A stretch of 64,000 nucleotides of DNA from Peptococcaceae bacterium CEB3 (GCA_001029295.1 LDXJ01000062.1:62001-126000), one strand, 5' to 3'; numbered from the stretch's first letter, positions 1 to 8,662 are shown. Program-made: numbers and translations. The notes: generated by a model not told the origin, from the sequence alone.

Positions 1-831
1 GCCAAAGATCCGGATGAGTTCCTGCGCACACATGGATATGACGCTTTTAAGAGTAGTTTAACCCAAACTCAGACATATGTCGAGTTTAAGTATCAGATAA
101 TAACGAAGGAAATTCTACCCGAGGGCATTTTGGGCAAGGCGGACGTGGTGGCCAAACTGGCCCCCGACATTCGCAAGACCGTCAGTCCGGTGGAGAGGGA
201 GGGGTACGAACGATTCTTAAGCGAGCAACTGGGGCTCTCTCTGGAAGCGATACAGCGCGAGATCGCAAAAAACGGAGGGCAAGGGCCCGACAAAGCCCAA
301 AAACAGGAATATTCTCCCGATGAACAGGATATTTCTGTAAAAAACAGGGATAATATCAATAGGTATGTTCTATCCGGAGAACGGTCGTCCGGGCAGTTCC
401 CGAACCCACCCGTGGAGCCGCGGCGTTGCCGGGCCGAACGGCACATTTTACGGCTGGTCCTGGAAGATTCTTCCCTGCTTTCCCGGGTTGAAAATGAGCT
501 TGGTCCAAAGTTTTGTACGGTTCCGGCACACCAGGAGATTCTCGATCGAATACGGCAGACGCCTGCGGTCGACGCTTTCTCGGATGTGGGCAGGGATTTG
601 AGCGAAGGGACCGAGAATCGGCTCGCGGGTATTATGGCGGAAGACATCGACCTGAGTAAAAGGGGAAAGTTGCTGGCGGATTGCATTCAGGTAATCCTGC
701 AGGCCCGTGAGGAAGAGAAAGTCGAAGAGCTTCAGACGCGTATGGCGGCTTTGGAAAGATCCGGTGACATAGCCGGGGCGATGGCTTTGTTAAAAGAGAT
801 AGGAGAGCGGTTAAAACGTGGCGAACAATAA
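1..831 (+). CDS. dnaG: DNA primase, C-terminal part
   Basis: This open frame enters from the left edge, so only the last 276 residues are present. It reads [11 protein letters not shown] near the start, which matches the end of the TOPRIM core of bacterial DnaG. A charged linker follows (about residues 85-115), then a helical C-terminal domain that in this family binds the replicative helicase DnaB. DnaG makes RNA primers at the replication fork. The catalytic TOPRIM acidic residues and the zinc finger lie outside the window. The identity is supported by the directly following rpoD, since dnaG-rpoD is a classic pair in Firmicutes. Confidence 0.9.
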   Translation, partial: AKDPDEFLRTHGYDAFKSSLTQTQTYVEFKYQIITKEILPEGILGKADVVAKLAPDIRKTVSPVEREGYERFLSEQLGLSLEAIQREIAKNGGQGPDKAQKQEYSPDEQDISVKNRDNINRYVLSGERSSGQFPNPPVEPRRCRAERHILRLVLEDSSLLSRVENELGPKFCTVPAHQEILDRIRQTPAVDAFSDVGRDLSEGTENRLAGIMAEDIDLSKRGKLLADCIQVILQAREEEKVEELQTRMAALERSGDIAGAMALLKEIGERLKRGEQ

Positions 832-877
832 GGTGATGAGTATCCAGGAAAAAGACCCGAGGGAAGGAGGGAATCCG

Positions 878-2005
878 GTGAGTGAAGAAGAAATGAAAGT
901 GGAAAGCGTCAGGAACCTTCTGCAAGAGGGCAAGAAAAAAGGCTCGTTGACGTACCGGGAAATAATGGATTCCCTCCAGGGGATCGAACTCACCGCCGAC
1001 CAAATCGACGAGATCTATGAACAATTGGGCCGGATGGGTATTGATGTTGTGCCTGAACCGCAAGAAGTAGAGGAGGAGTTGGAAGGACCGGCGAGCGATG
1101 AGGCGGTAGACGTGTCAGATGAAGGGGAGGAAAACGAGGAAGAGGCGGAAGTTGACCTGTCCATTCCGGAAGGCGTGGGCATTGACGATCCGGTGCGCAT
1201 GTATCTCAAAGAGATCGGGCGGGTTCCCCTGCTCAACGCCGAAGAGGAGATAGACCTGGCCAAACGCATGGAGGCGGGGGAAGAAAACGCCAAACGACGG
1301 CTGGCCGAGGCTAATTTGCGCCTGGTTGTAAGTATTGCCAAGCGCTATGTGGGTCGGGGTATGCTGTTTTTGGACCTGATCCAGGAGGGAAATCTGGGCC
1401 TGATCAAGGCCGTGGAAAAGTTTGATTACACGAAAGGGTATAAATTCAGCACTTATGCCACTTGGTGGATTCGCCAGGCGATTACCCGGGCCATAGCCGA
1501 CCAAGCGCGGACCATTCGCATTCCGGTGCACATGGTGGAGACGATCAACAAGCTGATCCGGGTGTCCCGCCAGCTTCTGCAGGAACTGGGCCGGGAGCCG
1601 AGCCCGGAAGAGATAGCCAGGATTATGGAGATTCCCGTGGAGCGGGTACGGGAGATCATGAAAATCGCGCAGGAACCTGTTTCCCTGGAAACCCCGATTG
1701 GGGAGGAGGAGGACTCCCATCTTGGGGATTTTATTCCGGACGACGATTCCCCGGCTCCATCTGAAGCAGCCTCCTTCATTTTGCTGAAAGAACAATTGGA
1801 GGAAGTTCTCGAGACCCTCACACCGCGTGAAGAGAAAGTTCTGCGGCTGCGCTTCGGGTTAGATGACGGCCGCACCCGCACCCTCGAGGAAGTGGGACAG
1901 GAATTCGGAGTCACCAGGGAACGGATTCGCCAGATCGAGGCCAAAGCCCTGCGCAAACTCCGCCATCCCAGCCGGAGCAAGAAGCTGAAGGACTATTTGG
2001 AGTAA
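878..2005 (+). CDS. rpoD: RNA polymerase primary sigma factor (sigma-70/SigA)
   Basis: Primary sigma factor of about 375 aa that directs RNA polymerase to vegetative promoters. Region 1.1 is followed by an acidic linker. Region 1.2 begins at [16 protein letters not shown], region 2 contains the -10-reading segment [14 protein letters not shown], region 3 follows, and region 4 has the helix-turn-helix [21 protein letters not shown] chose GTG 878 because a strong GGAAGGAGG lies 7 nt upstream. In-frame GTG 818 and ATG 836 are possible but have weak ribosome sites, and 818 would overlap dnaG by 14 bp. It is probably co-transcribed with dnaG. Many promoters in this window fit the sequence this factor reads. 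Confidence 0.97.
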   Translation: MSEEEMKVESVRNLLQEGKKKGSLTYREIMDSLQGIELTADQIDEIYEQLGRMGIDVVPEPQEVEEELEGPASDEAVDVSDEGEENEEEAEVDLSIPEGVGIDDPVRMYLKEIGRVPLLNAEEEIDLAKRMEAGEENAKRRLAEANLRLVVSIAKRYVGRGMLFLDLIQEGNLGLIKAVEKFDYTKGYKFSTYATWWIRQAITRAIADQARTIRIPVHMVETINKLIRVSRQLLQELGREPSPEEIARIMEIPVERVREIMKIAQEPVSLETPIGEEEDSHLGDFIPDDDSPAPSEAASFILLKEQLEEVLETLTPREEKVLRLRFGLDDGRTRTLEEVGQEFGVTRERIRQIEAKALRKLRHPSRSKKLKDYLE

Positions 2006-2124
2006 AGTCTGACCTCAGGAAGTGAAGATTCGGATCGCGTTCGCTAAACGCAACTTCAGTTGTGGAGAGGTTCAGAGAAGAGTGTTCGGGATTGTGAGTA
2101 TTTGAGTATTTGACTTTCTAGGGC

Positions 2125-2153
2125 TTGACTCAGGGAAGCGGATTGCGTATAAT
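2125..2153 (+). promoter_or_regulatory. Promoter of the tRNA operon
   Basis: TTGACT (2125-2130), 17-nt spacer, TATAAT (2148-2153). Transcription would start near 2160, just before tRNA-Asn. This is a near-perfect vegetative promoter. The rest of the 2006-2171 interval shows no gene. Confidence 0.85.
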
Positions 2154-2171
2154 AATTCGTGCGAAGGGCTT

Positions 2172-2246
2172 TCCTCGATAGCTCAATGGTGGAGCGACCG
2201 GCTGTTAACCGGTAGGTTGCAGGTTCGAGTCCTGCTCGGGGAGCCA
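2172..2246 (+). tRNA. tRNA-Asn (GTT)
   Basis: Cloverleaf with acceptor TCCTCGA paired to TCGGGGA, discriminator G, encoded CCA, and anticodon loop CTGTTAA giving anticodon GTT (Asn). First gene of a four-tRNA operon. Confidence 0.95.
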
Positions 2247-2255
2247 TTTTTGTTT

Positions 2256-2330
2256 GGGCCTATAGCTCAGCGGTAGAGCAGCCGGCTCATAACCGGTCGG
2301 TCCCTGGTTCGATCCCAGGTGGGCCCACCA
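2256..2330 (+). tRNA. tRNA with CAT anticodon (elongator Met or Ile2)
   Basis: Acceptor GGGCCTA pairs with TGGGCCC, the CCA end is encoded, and anticodon loop CTCATAA gives CAT. It lacks the C1-A72 mismatch and the three G-C pairs of an initiator, so it is an elongator. Whether it is tRNA-Met or an Ile tRNA modified by TilS cannot be decided by eye. Confidence 0.9.
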
Positions 2331-2334
2331 AGTT

Positions 2335-2415
2335 AGAAGTCGGAGGTCGGAGGTCAGAGGTGGGACCGTGGAACTGGCGACGGTGTGGATTCGGAGGTCA
2401 GAAGCCAGAGGTCAG
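2335..2415 (+). repeat. GARGTCR heptamer repeats between tRNA genes
   Basis: Two blocks of 7-nt units: GAAGTCG, GAGGTCG, GAGGTCA, GAGGTGG at 2336-2363, and GAGGTCA, GAAGCCA, GAGGTCA at 2394-2414. Each block is followed by an almost identical GACCGTGGAACYGGC, so a unit of about 50 nt was itself duplicated. Related blocks occur near 46043-46106 and 61233-61260. Confidence 0.8.
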
Positions 2416-2480
2416 ACCGTGGAACCGGCAGCACTAAGCAGTATTCCGACATATGATTTCTTCTTTCTGACATCTATATT

Positions 2481-2556
2481 GGCCCGTTGGTCAAGCGGCC
2501 TAAGACACCGCCCTTTCACGGCGGTAACGCGGGTTCGAATCCCGCACGGGTCACCA
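2481..2556 (+). tRNA. tRNA-Glu (TTC)
   Basis: Acceptor GGCCCGT pairs with ACGGGTC, the anticodon stem CCGCC/GGCGG encloses loop CTTTCAC with anticodon TTC, and CCA is encoded. Third tRNA of the operon. Confidence 0.95.
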
Positions 2557-2622
2557 ATTCAGCAGTCCAGAGGCAACACGTCGGATTCTGACTTCCGATA
2601 TCTTGCATCTGACTTCCATTAT

Positions 2623-2698
2623 GGGCGATTGGCTCAGTCGGGAGAGCGCATCCTTCACACGGATGAGGTCACTGGTTCGATCCCAGTACCGCCCACCA
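2623..2698 (+). tRNA. tRNA-Val (CAC)
   Basis: Acceptor GGGCGAT pairs with ACCGCCC with one A-C mismatch. Anticodon stem CATCC/GGATG encloses loop TTCACAC, anticodon CAC, reading GTG codons. CCA is encoded. Last gene of the operon. Confidence 0.93.
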
Positions 2699-2714
2699 TC
2701 TAAAGCCTTATGGG

Positions 2715-2741
2715 AAGCGGGTTTGAAGAAAGCCCGCTTTT
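2715..2741 (+). terminator. Terminator of the tRNA operon
   Basis: AAGCGGG and CCCGCTT form a 7-bp stem followed by a T run, 17 nt after the tRNA-Val CCA. It fits intrinsic termination. Confidence 0.8.
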
Positions 2742-2789
2742 ATGTATTGCCAGAGACGGGCCGAACAGGGCTTGGAGATCCATGCGGAA

Positions 2790-3085
2790 ATGGAACGGGA
2801 ATTTGGCGAGATACCGGACCATCTCAAACTGAGCGGCGAGCGGGAAAGAGACGAGCGAATCGCCAAGGTTTTCTTCATGGCCTGTTACGATTTGGACAGG
2901 TTCAGGGATTTCTTGACGGACAACTCGTCCCTGCCTGAGGAAATGCAGCTGAATGAAGAAGCCTTGGAAAGACTCTGAATGAAGAAGCCTTGGAAAGACT
3001 GAGACGCGATGATGTTCAGTTGATGAAATTTGGCTTTGAGCTTCTGTCTTCGGGTCGTGAACGCTTCACTGAACTTATTGTCTAA
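2790..3085 (+). pseudogene. Small unknown gene interrupted by a 26-bp tandem duplication
   Basis: The frame from ATG 2790 (in-frame ATG 2742 lies inside the tRNA terminator and is unlikely) encodes an acidic, helical protein without a family I recognise. A 26-nt stretch beginning CTGAATGAAGAAGCC is repeated back to back at about 2949-3000. Because 26 is not a multiple of 3, the reading frame stops at 2978. Removing one copy restores a continuous frame ending LLSSGRERFTELIV at 3085. The original protein was therefore about 90 aa, and the present product loses its last 30 or so residues. No function is assigned. Confidence 0.65.
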
Positions 3086-3088
3086 AAA

Positions 3089-3100
3089 TTGTATAGACAA
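3089..3100 (+). promoter_or_regulatory. Operator 1 of the GntR regulon
   Basis: TTGTATAGACAA, a near-palindrome of the GntR/HutC type (TNGTNNNNACNA). It ends 15 nt upstream of the -35 box. The reverse complement occurs exactly at 12826-12837 in front of the gntR gene. Confidence 0.65.
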
Positions 3101-3115
3101 TTTGAGAAAAATTGC

Positions 3116-3144
3116 TTGACATAGGCAATTTTTCATATTATTAT
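3116..3144 (+). promoter_or_regulatory. Promoter of the MFS-methyltransferase operon
   Basis: TTGACA (3116-3121), 17-nt spacer, TATTAT (3139-3144). It lies between two copies of the GntR-type operator, as expected for a repressed promoter. The expected start point is near 3151. Confidence 0.85.
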
Positions 3145-3165
3145 GAAGTTAGTATAAACATCAAG

Positions 3166-3177
3166 ATGTATAGACAT
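3166..3177 (+). promoter_or_regulatory. Operator 2 of the GntR regulon
   Basis: ATGTATAGACAT, with all ten central bases identical to operator 1. It is centred about 20 nt after the predicted start point, where a bound repressor would block RNA polymerase. Confidence 0.6.
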
Positions 3178-3468
3178 ATAAGCAAATTAACGGAAGTACT
3201 TAATCCGGAAAGGGGGGAAGCCGAAATTCATTTCTACCGATTCGGAGTGAACCCCAAGATACCGCATTGGCTCGGAGCTCTTTTCACTACAGGCTTCAGG
3301 ACCAGACTAGAGAGAGAATTCGTCAGGAACATCATAGGGGCGGTCTCAGGCAGTATCGGGTTGCCGGAATCGCTGCCATGGATGTGAAGTGAAGCATGAG
3401 ACGGCAGAGGAGTCGAAATAATCGAAAGAGACAAGAAAGAGGTAAAATTGTGTGAGAGGAAGATGTTT
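3178..3468 (+). other. Untranslated leader, nothing recognised
   Basis: About 290 nt between the second operator and the transporter start. A 74-codon open frame starts at 3166 inside the operator but has no ribosome binding site and no recognisable product. I saw no clear terminator or known riboswitch. Confidence 0.5.
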
Positions 3469-4731
3469 ATGAACGACAAGAGGCAGTCCCTGGTTTTGCT
3501 GGCTATATTTTCATTTGGTTTTCTCGCCATGGGCGTCGGAACCATCACGCCTGCCATAGCTGCGATCGGAGGAGCCTTTCCTTCCGTAAGCTTCAGCACA
3601 CTGTTGCTTGTATCCACTGTTCCTTCCCTCATATCGATCCCGGTATCGATCATCGGCGGCGGTATGGCCGGAAAGTCTGTAAAGTACAGGACTCTCGTCT
3701 TATTCGCGACCTTGATGTTCAGTCTTGGCGGGGCAGTACCCTATTTCTTGCATGATTTCACGCAGATCTTGGTAGCCAGAGGCTTTTTCGGCTTAGGGCT
3801 CGGACTCATTATGCCGCTGAACAGTGCCTTGATCTTCAATCTTGTTGATCCAGACAAGCAAGCCAACGTGATGGGGATAAACGGAGTTGTGATGAATATC
3901 GGCGGGATCGTGCTCCAGCTCTTGGGCGGCGTTTTGGCGTCAGTACGCTGGAACTACAGCTTCCTGGCTCATGCGCTGGGCTTACTCTCATTTATTATCC
4001 TCTTGCTTTATCTTCCGGAGCCAGAAAAAACCGCAATTCCGTCAGGTTCAGCCGGGACGGCTAAAGCCGAAAGACTGAAAATGCCTGCTTCCGTTTACGG
4101 CTGGGCGCTTGTCTTTGCAATCATGACGATACTTGACTATCCTTCACTGACTAATATGTCTTCCGTCCTCTTGACCATCAAGGCGAATGCCGCGGTTGCC
4201 GGGGTCGTCCTGATGTTCATGACGGTAGGAGGGATGGCTGCCGGAGCGGTGTTCGGCAAAATATATCAAAAGGCCGGAAGGCAAACGCTGAACATCGGTC
4301 TCGTTTCTTTCGCAGCATCCCAGATATTGTTTTCGTTCAGTCAAAGCGTACCGCTGCTCATTGTCGGGGAGGCTTTACTGGGCATTGGCTTAACTCTCTG
4401 CATGTCATCCATCTATATGCTGGCCGGCGCTTCCGTGCATCCGAGCCAAACTCCGATGGCCATGTCGATCATTGTGTCCGGCATGAGCTTGGGAGGGTTC
4501 CTTTCCGGTTATTTCTACGCTGCGATCATGGGGCCTCTGCATATCACGACCTTGAGGTTCCAGTACTATTCCGGAATAGTTGGATATTTGGCCACCTTAG
4601 TCGTGTTCTTAATCCTGTTTGCGGTCAAGAAACCGGTTGCGTCCCTGAGTCCTGCTTCTCAAGCGAAGGTGCACTTAGGGCACGGCCAAGAAGTCACAGA
4701 GGAGGCAGCTAATCGTGATAATCATTGGTGA
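3469..4731 (+). CDS. MFS transporter
   Basis: Major facilitator superfamily permease of about 420 aa with roughly 12 hydrophobic segments, starting LVLLAIFSFGFLAMGVGTI. A long polar loop around residues 185-210 (PEPEK to ERLKMP) is in the usual middle position between the two six-helix halves. GAGAGG stands 9 nt before ATG 3469; ATG 3463 and TTG 3448 are in-frame alternatives. It is the first gene after the double-operator promoter and overlaps the next gene by 17 bp. In this context it probably imports the methylated substrate or exports the demethylated product. The substrate itself is not readable. Confidence 0.85.
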   Translation: MNDKRQSLVLLAIFSFGFLAMGVGTITPAIAAIGGAFPSVSFSTLLLVSTVPSLISIPVSIIGGGMAGKSVKYRTLVLFATLMFSLGGAVPYFLHDFTQILVARGFFGLGLGLIMPLNSALIFNLVDPDKQANVMGINGVVMNIGGIVLQLLGGVLASVRWNYSFLAHALGLLSFIILLLYLPEPEKTAIPSGSAGTAKAERLKMPASVYGWALVFAIMTILDYPSLTNMSSVLLTIKANAAVAGVVLMFMTVGGMAAGAVFGKIYQKAGRQTLNIGLVSFAASQILFSFSQSVPLLIVGEALLGIGLTLCMSSIYMLAGASVHPSQTPMAMSIIVSGMSLGGFLSGYFYAAIMGPLHITTLRFQYYSGIVGYLATLVVFLILFAVKKPVASLSPASQAKVHLGHGQEVTEEAANRDNHW

Positions 4732-5518
4732 AAAAATTAACGGATCCATTCCTTCCGTGGGAAAGGCGATCGCGGAAAGAGATGCGGACTTTATCCGCAA
4801 CCTGGCCAAGATTCAGACAGACGCCAGCGCGGCTTTCATTGACGTCTGTGCTTCAGTGGAAGTCAGCGTTGAGCTTGAAACGATGAAGTGGCTCATCGAC
4901 TTGGTCCAGGAGGTCACGGATACCCCGATATCAATCGACAGCCCGCATGCGCGCACGTGCGTCGAAGCGATAGAGTTCTGCAGAAAGCCGGGACTCATCA
5001 ATTCGGTATCAGGTGAACGGGACAAGATGGAAGTGGTCTTCCCGGTCATTGCCGCCACGAAATGGGAATGTGCAGCCCTCTTGTGCGATGATACCGGAAT
5101 CCCGAAGACGGCAGACAAAAGGCTGGAAGTGTTTGGAAAGGTTTTAGAGAAAGCAGAGGCTCGTGGAATTGCCTCCTCGCGCCTCCACATCGACCCGTTG
5201 GTGGAAATGCTCTGCACTTCAGAGGACGGGATCAATATGGTAGTTGAAGTGATAAAAAAGATTAAAAAAGAGTATCCGGCCATTCATGTGACAGGAGGCC
5301 TCAGCAACGTTTCGTTCAACCTTCCTGCACGCAAACTTGTCAATCAGGCCTTTACCGTCTTGATGATGAATGCGGGTATGGACAGCGGAATACTTGACCC
5401 GACGAACAGGGATCTCATGGGCATGATTTACGCGACCGAGGCGCTTTTGGGGCAGGATGAATACTGCATGGAGTATATCGGAGCCTACCGGGAAGGATTA
5501 TTCGGACAAAAGAAGTAA
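4715..5518 (+). CDS. Methyltetrahydrofolate:corrinoid methyltransferase (MT II type)
   Basis: A 267-aa TIM-barrel protein of the pterin-binding family (MeTr/AcsE, MtrH, dihydropteroate synthase fold). Signs are the start IIIGEKINGSIPSVGKA, the folate-site segment LCDDTGIPKTADKR and the motif TGGLSNVSFNLPARK, whose Asn in MeTr is a catalytic residue. Known relatives move a methyl group between a corrinoid protein and tetrahydrofolate in the cytoplasm. GTG 4715 has AGAGGAGG upstream and overlaps the MFS gene, so translation is coupled. With the corrinoid protein and UroD-type gene that follow, it completes an O-demethylase-like set. The direction (to folate) is inferred. Confidence 0.9.
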   Translation: MIIIGEKINGSIPSVGKAIAERDADFIRNLAKIQTDASAAFIDVCASVEVSVELETMKWLIDLVQEVTDTPISIDSPHARTCVEAIEFCRKPGLINSVSGERDKMEVVFPVIAATKWECAALLCDDTGIPKTADKRLEVFGKVLEKAEARGIASSRLHIDPLVEMLCTSEDGINMVVEVIKKIKKEYPAIHVTGGLSNVSFNLPARKLVNQAFTVLMMNAGMDSGILDPTNRDLMGMIYATEALLGQDEYCMEYIGAYREGLFGQKK

Positions 5519-5572
5519 TTACTCATAGGGCGAATTTCTTGACGCGGAATAGGAACTAAGGAGGAACTAAAG

Positions 5573-6205
5573 ATGTCTAAAATCGAAGAAGTTAAGGCGA
5601 TGGTCGAAGCCGGAAAGTCTAAAGTCGTTCCAGGTTTAGTCCAGGAAGCATTGGCGGAAGGAAACTCTGCAGACAGCATTCTCCAAGCCATGATCGCTAC
5701 CATGGGCGTCATTGGCGACAAGTTCTCCGCCGGAGAGATCTTTGTGCCTGAAATGTTGGTGGCGGCGAAGGCCATGGCCAAGGGCGTCGACGTGTTGAAG
5801 CCGCATTTTTCGGCTGACAGCAGGCCCTCCTTGGGCACATGTGTCATCGGAACGGTTGCCGGCGACCTTCACGATATCGGCAAAAACCTTGTAGCGATGA
5901 TGATTGAAAGCGCCGGGTTTGATGTGGTCAACCTCGGTGTGGACGTGTCGGCGGCCAAGTTTGTCGAAGCCGTCAAAGAAAACAAGAACGTAACTCTGGT
6001 GGCCTGCTCCGGGCTTCTGACGACGACCATGCCGGCCATGAAGGAGACTGTGCAGACGCTCAAATCTTGCGGAGAGACCGGCTTTAAGGTGATCGTCGGC
6101 GGTGCGCCCGTATCGCCGGAATATGCCGCTTCGATCGGCGCGGACGGATTTGCCCCCGATGCAGGCAGCGCCGCCGTAAAGGCAGTCGAACTTGTAAAAG
6201 GCTGA
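5573..6205 (+). CDS. Corrinoid (methyl-carrier) protein
   Basis: A 210-aa protein of the MtaC/MtbC/MttC class. Residues 1-85 form the helical cap domain, and residues 86-210 the Rossmann-like cobalamin domain. The lower ligand motif GDLHDIGKN places the cobalt-coordinating His at residue 100. Downstream GVDV and the VIVGGAPV loop fit the family. It carries the methyl group as methyl-cobalt between MT I and MT II. GGAGG lies 9 nt before ATG 5573. It is in the same operon as the genes before and after, with gaps of 54 and 30 bp. Confidence 0.95.
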   Translation: MSKIEEVKAMVEAGKSKVVPGLVQEALAEGNSADSILQAMIATMGVIGDKFSAGEIFVPEMLVAAKAMAKGVDVLKPHFSADSRPSLGTCVIGTVAGDLHDIGKNLVAMMIESAGFDVVNLGVDVSAAKFVEAVKENKNVTLVACSGLLTTTMPAMKETVQTLKSCGETGFKVIVGGAPVSPEYAASIGADGFAPDAGSAAVKAVELVKG

Positions 6206-6235
6206 TAAAGAGCACGGATAAGGAGGAAAAATTCA

Positions 6236-7213
6236 ATGTTAACAAAGAGGCAGAACTTAATGGAAACGATTAAGGGCGGAAACCCCGATCGGTTCGTTGA
6301 GCAATATGAATTCATGCACTTCATCATGGAAGTACCGGGCGGAACCTTCCCGCAGCCTGGACAGACGATAAAAAACGAATGGGGTATCACGTTTAAGTGG
6401 CCGGAAGGTCAAATCGGTGGCTTCCCCGTGCATGATGAGGAACACAAAGTATTAAAAGACATTACAGAGTGGCAGAAATACGTCAAAGCGCCTGCCGTCA
6501 AGACTTCCGCTGAGGCTTGGGCGCCGGCAATCGAACACGCGAACTCTGTTGACCGCACAGAGGAATTTGTCACCGCGTTCGTGGCCCCGGGCGTGTTTGA
6601 GATGACTCATCACCTCATGAGCATGGAAGACGCTCTCATGGCCCTCTATGAGGAACCTGAGAAGATGCACGAACTGATTGATTACCTTACGGAACATGAG
6701 CTGGCGTACGCTGAGGAGCTGATCAACCGCATCCATCCCGACTGCATCTTCCACCATGACGACTGGGGCAGTCAAAAATCCTCCTTTATCTCTCCGGCAA
6801 TGTTCGAAGAGTTCTTTCTCCCGGCTTATAAGAAAATATACGGCTACTATAAAGCCAACGGGGTTGAACTGATCATACACCATAGCGATTCCTATGCGGC
6901 GAACCTCGTGCCCTTTATGATCGAAATGGGAGTCGATATCTGGCAGGGCGTTATGACCACGAACAATACGCCTGAGCTCGTGAAAAAATACGGCGGACAG
7001 CTCAGTTTCATGGGGGATATCGACAGCGGCGTCGTGGATTTTCCGGCCTGGACGCCGGAAATAGCTGCGAAGGAAGTTGAGAGAGCCTGCAAAAATTGTG
7101 GCAAACTGTACTTTATTCCGTGCCAAACCCAGGGCGGGAACTGGAGCTCATTCCCCGGGGTATACGATGCCATCAGTGCGGCGATTGACAAGATGAGCAA
7201 AGAAATGTTCTAG
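6236..7213 (+). CDS. UroD-family methyltransferase (MT I type)
   Basis: A 325-aa protein of the uroporphyrinogen decarboxylase superfamily, which includes MtaA, MtbA and the MT I subunits of O-demethylases. A TIM barrel is indicated by FHHDDWGSQ and ELIIHHSDSY strands and a late IPCQTQGGNW loop. The H-x-C zinc motif of MtaA/MtbA is absent: the barrel has HHSD instead, so the zinc site must differ. I infer that it demethylates a methylated substrate onto the neighbouring corrinoid protein. AAGGAGG precedes ATG 6236. It is the last gene of the operon, followed by a strong terminator. Confidence 0.85.
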   Translation: MLTKRQNLMETIKGGNPDRFVEQYEFMHFIMEVPGGTFPQPGQTIKNEWGITFKWPEGQIGGFPVHDEEHKVLKDITEWQKYVKAPAVKTSAEAWAPAIEHANSVDRTEEFVTAFVAPGVFEMTHHLMSMEDALMALYEEPEKMHELIDYLTEHELAYAEELINRIHPDCIFHHDDWGSQKSSFISPAMFEEFFLPAYKKIYGYYKANGVELIIHHSDSYAANLVPFMIEMGVDIWQGVMTTNNTPELVKKYGGQLSFMGDIDSGVVDFPAWTPEIAAKEVERACKNCGKLYFIPCQTQGGNWSSFPGVYDAISAAIDKMSKEMF

Positions 7214-7242
7214 CGACGGATGTCCCCGGGCATTACGAAAGA

Positions 7243-7293
7243 CGCGGCCTCGATTTTGAGAAGTATGGCTCTCAAAACGAGGCCGCTTTTTTT
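7243..7293 (+). terminator. Terminator of the first methyltransferase operon
   Basis: A long stem, GCGGCCTCGATTTTGAGA against TCTCAAAACGAGGCCGC, with an 8-nt loop and a run of seven T. This is a very stable intrinsic terminator. Confidence 0.95.
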
Positions 7294-7454
7294 GTCCTTG
7301 CAGAGAGTAAGCTTCCGTTGGATAAAAAAGACTGGCGTTGCCGCGTTTGCCGGATTGTTGCTGCCTCTTTTTGAATCGATAGCACCTGGAAAGAAATAAT
7401 TTCCGGACGCCGGATAAAACCTAAAGAAACTGTTAAAGGATGGGGGAAGGGAAA

Positions 7455-7859
7455 ATGTTAGGAGCTACACATGCCCTGGTCGGCAGTGCGATTTACCAAA
7501 CGGCAGACAAGCGATGGTTGTCCTATGCTTTGGCTTTTGGCGCACATTATCTGTTGGACATAATACCTCACCAAGAATTGAGTGCCACAGCCAACTGCCT
7601 TCTCTTTGTCGGGACGGGTGTGGGGTTAGGATATGTTGCTTGGAAAGAAAGAGATTGGGGCATGCTGATTGCGGGATTTCTGGGCGTTTTACCGGATGTC
7701 AGTCGACAGCTGGATTTGCTGCCGTTCATAACCCATTCTCACGCCGTGGTCCATACAAAGGATACTTCCCCAGAGTATGGAATGCTTTTAGAGTTGCTTA
7801 TCGATATTTCGGCCGTCGTTCTCATTCTGAGAGGCCGAGCCCGCTTTGAGTACGAATAG
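7455..7859 (+). CDS. Small membrane protein, YdjM/DUF457-like
   Basis: A 134-aa hydrophobic protein with about four membrane segments. The opening MLGATHALVGSAIY and the internal HYLLDIIPHQ and GFLGVLPDV resemble the membrane-bound YdjM/DUF457 family, in which early His and Asp residues are conserved and a metal-dependent hydrolase role has been proposed. I give no reaction. ATG 7455 has GGGGAAGGG just upstream; in-frame ATG 7440 has its AAAGG too close. It stands alone after a terminator, with no clear tie to its neighbours. The 7294-7454 interval shows nothing else. Confidence 0.6.
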   Translation: MLGATHALVGSAIYQTADKRWLSYALAFGAHYLLDIIPHQELSATANCLLFVGTGVGLGYVAWKERDWGMLIAGFLGVLPDVSRQLDLLPFITHSHAVVHTKDTSPEYGMLLELLIDISAVVLILRGRARFEYE

Positions 7860-8090
7860 AGTGCACTATCGGTCTTGGACTCACTAGTGCGGATTCAAAG
7901 ACAGACATCTGGTAAGTAGTGGTATAATAAGAAGAAGGGCTAAGAAGTTTACGAGCAGCTGAGCATATATAGCCAGGTCCTCGTTTGAGCGAGAAGCCGT
8001 AGTTGCAATTACAGACAGTAAACTCGACGTTGGCCATTATGATCGCCACTGTTGCGACGCATATCAATAAAAATGGAAGGGGAAGGCGTT
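7860..8090 (+). promoter_or_regulatory. Promoter-like element and possibly structured leader
   Basis: TATAAT at 7923-7928 with only a weak -35 (AAGACA, 19-nt spacer). The 160-nt leader that follows can pair AGTTTAC (about 7946-7952) with GTAAACT (about 8019-8025) around an inner CTCG/CGAG hairpin. It matches no riboswitch class I know. Confidence 0.35.
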
Positions 8091-8270
8091 ATGAAGAATT
8101 GTGAAATGAAACTGGACGGCAACATATTGACCATAACCGTTAATATATCAAAGGAGTTCGGCAAATCATCTTCAGGCAAGAGCATCATCATTAGTTCTAC
8201 TGAAGGGAATGTGTCCATACCGGAGAAAGAGGATATCAAAGTAGGTCTGAATGTTTACCGAAAGTCTTGA
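8091..8270 (+). CDS. Hypothetical protein, 59 aa
   Basis: Small protein starting MKNCEMKLDGNILTITVNIS, with alternating polar and hydrophobic residues that suggest beta strands. It has no membrane segment and no Cys motif apart from the single Cys 4. GGGGAAGG stands 4 nt before ATG 8091, so translation is likely. I do not recognise a family. The next 188 nt carry three loose copies of ATGAGGYTRAAA (about 8353-8420) before the zinc-ribbon gene, meaning unknown. Confidence 0.5.
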   Translation: MKNCEMKLDGNILTITVNISKEFGKSSSGKSIIISSTEGNVSIPEKEDIKVGLNVYRKS

Positions 8271-8458
8271 ATTTCTATTGGAAGGCCTGTGACCCGTACC
8301 CGGAAATCGACCGGGGAAACCTCAAGTGCTGAAGGCGCGATAAAGCAAAACGATGAGGTTGAAAAGCATAAGGCTAGATCGAACAAGGCTTAACCCATGA
8401 GGCTGAAACCAATGAGGTTAAAGCGATATACCAAATATACCAAGGAGAGGTGAATACA

Positions 8459-8662
8459 ATGCCAACGTACGACATGGTCTGTCAAGACTGCGAGCACAAG
8501 TTTACTGTGTTCTGCGCCATCAGCGAAAAAGAAAAACAAGTCTGCCCGAAATGCAAGAGCTCAAAAATCAGCCAAAGGTTCACGAGCGTCAATATCGGAG
8601 GAAGCAAGGGCGGCGGAGGCGGCTGCTCAGGATCGTCTTGCGCAGGCTGCTCCGGCTGTTAA
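8459..8662 (+). CDS. FmdB-family zinc-ribbon protein
   Basis: A 67-aa protein opening MPTYDMVCQDCEHKF, the hallmark of the FmdB/CxxC_CXXC_SSSS family. Two Cys pairs (CQDC and CPKC) would bind one zinc. A Gly-rich tail ends in further Cys residues (GGGGGCSGSSCAGCSGC). FmdB was named from a formamidase operon and is thought to be regulatory, but the molecular role is unproven. ATG 8459 follows AAGGAGAGG. It lies next to debris of a sigma-54 activator and has no clear operon partner. Confidence 0.85.
   Translation: MPTYDMVCQDCEHKFTVFCAISEKEKQVCPKCKSSKISQRFTSVNIGGSKGGGGGCSGSSCAGCSGC

Noticed and set aside
2056-2247. Minus-strand frame reading RAGLEPATYRLTAGRS
   Set aside because: Antisense of tRNA-Asn, another common artefact.
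3112-3387. Open frame before the MFS gene
   Set aside because: It starts inside the promoter or operator, has no ribosome site and matches nothing.
5520-5545. AGGGCGAATTTCT shared with 34680
   Set aside because: A 13-base match between two unrelated intergenic spots, with no extension on either side. Probably chance.
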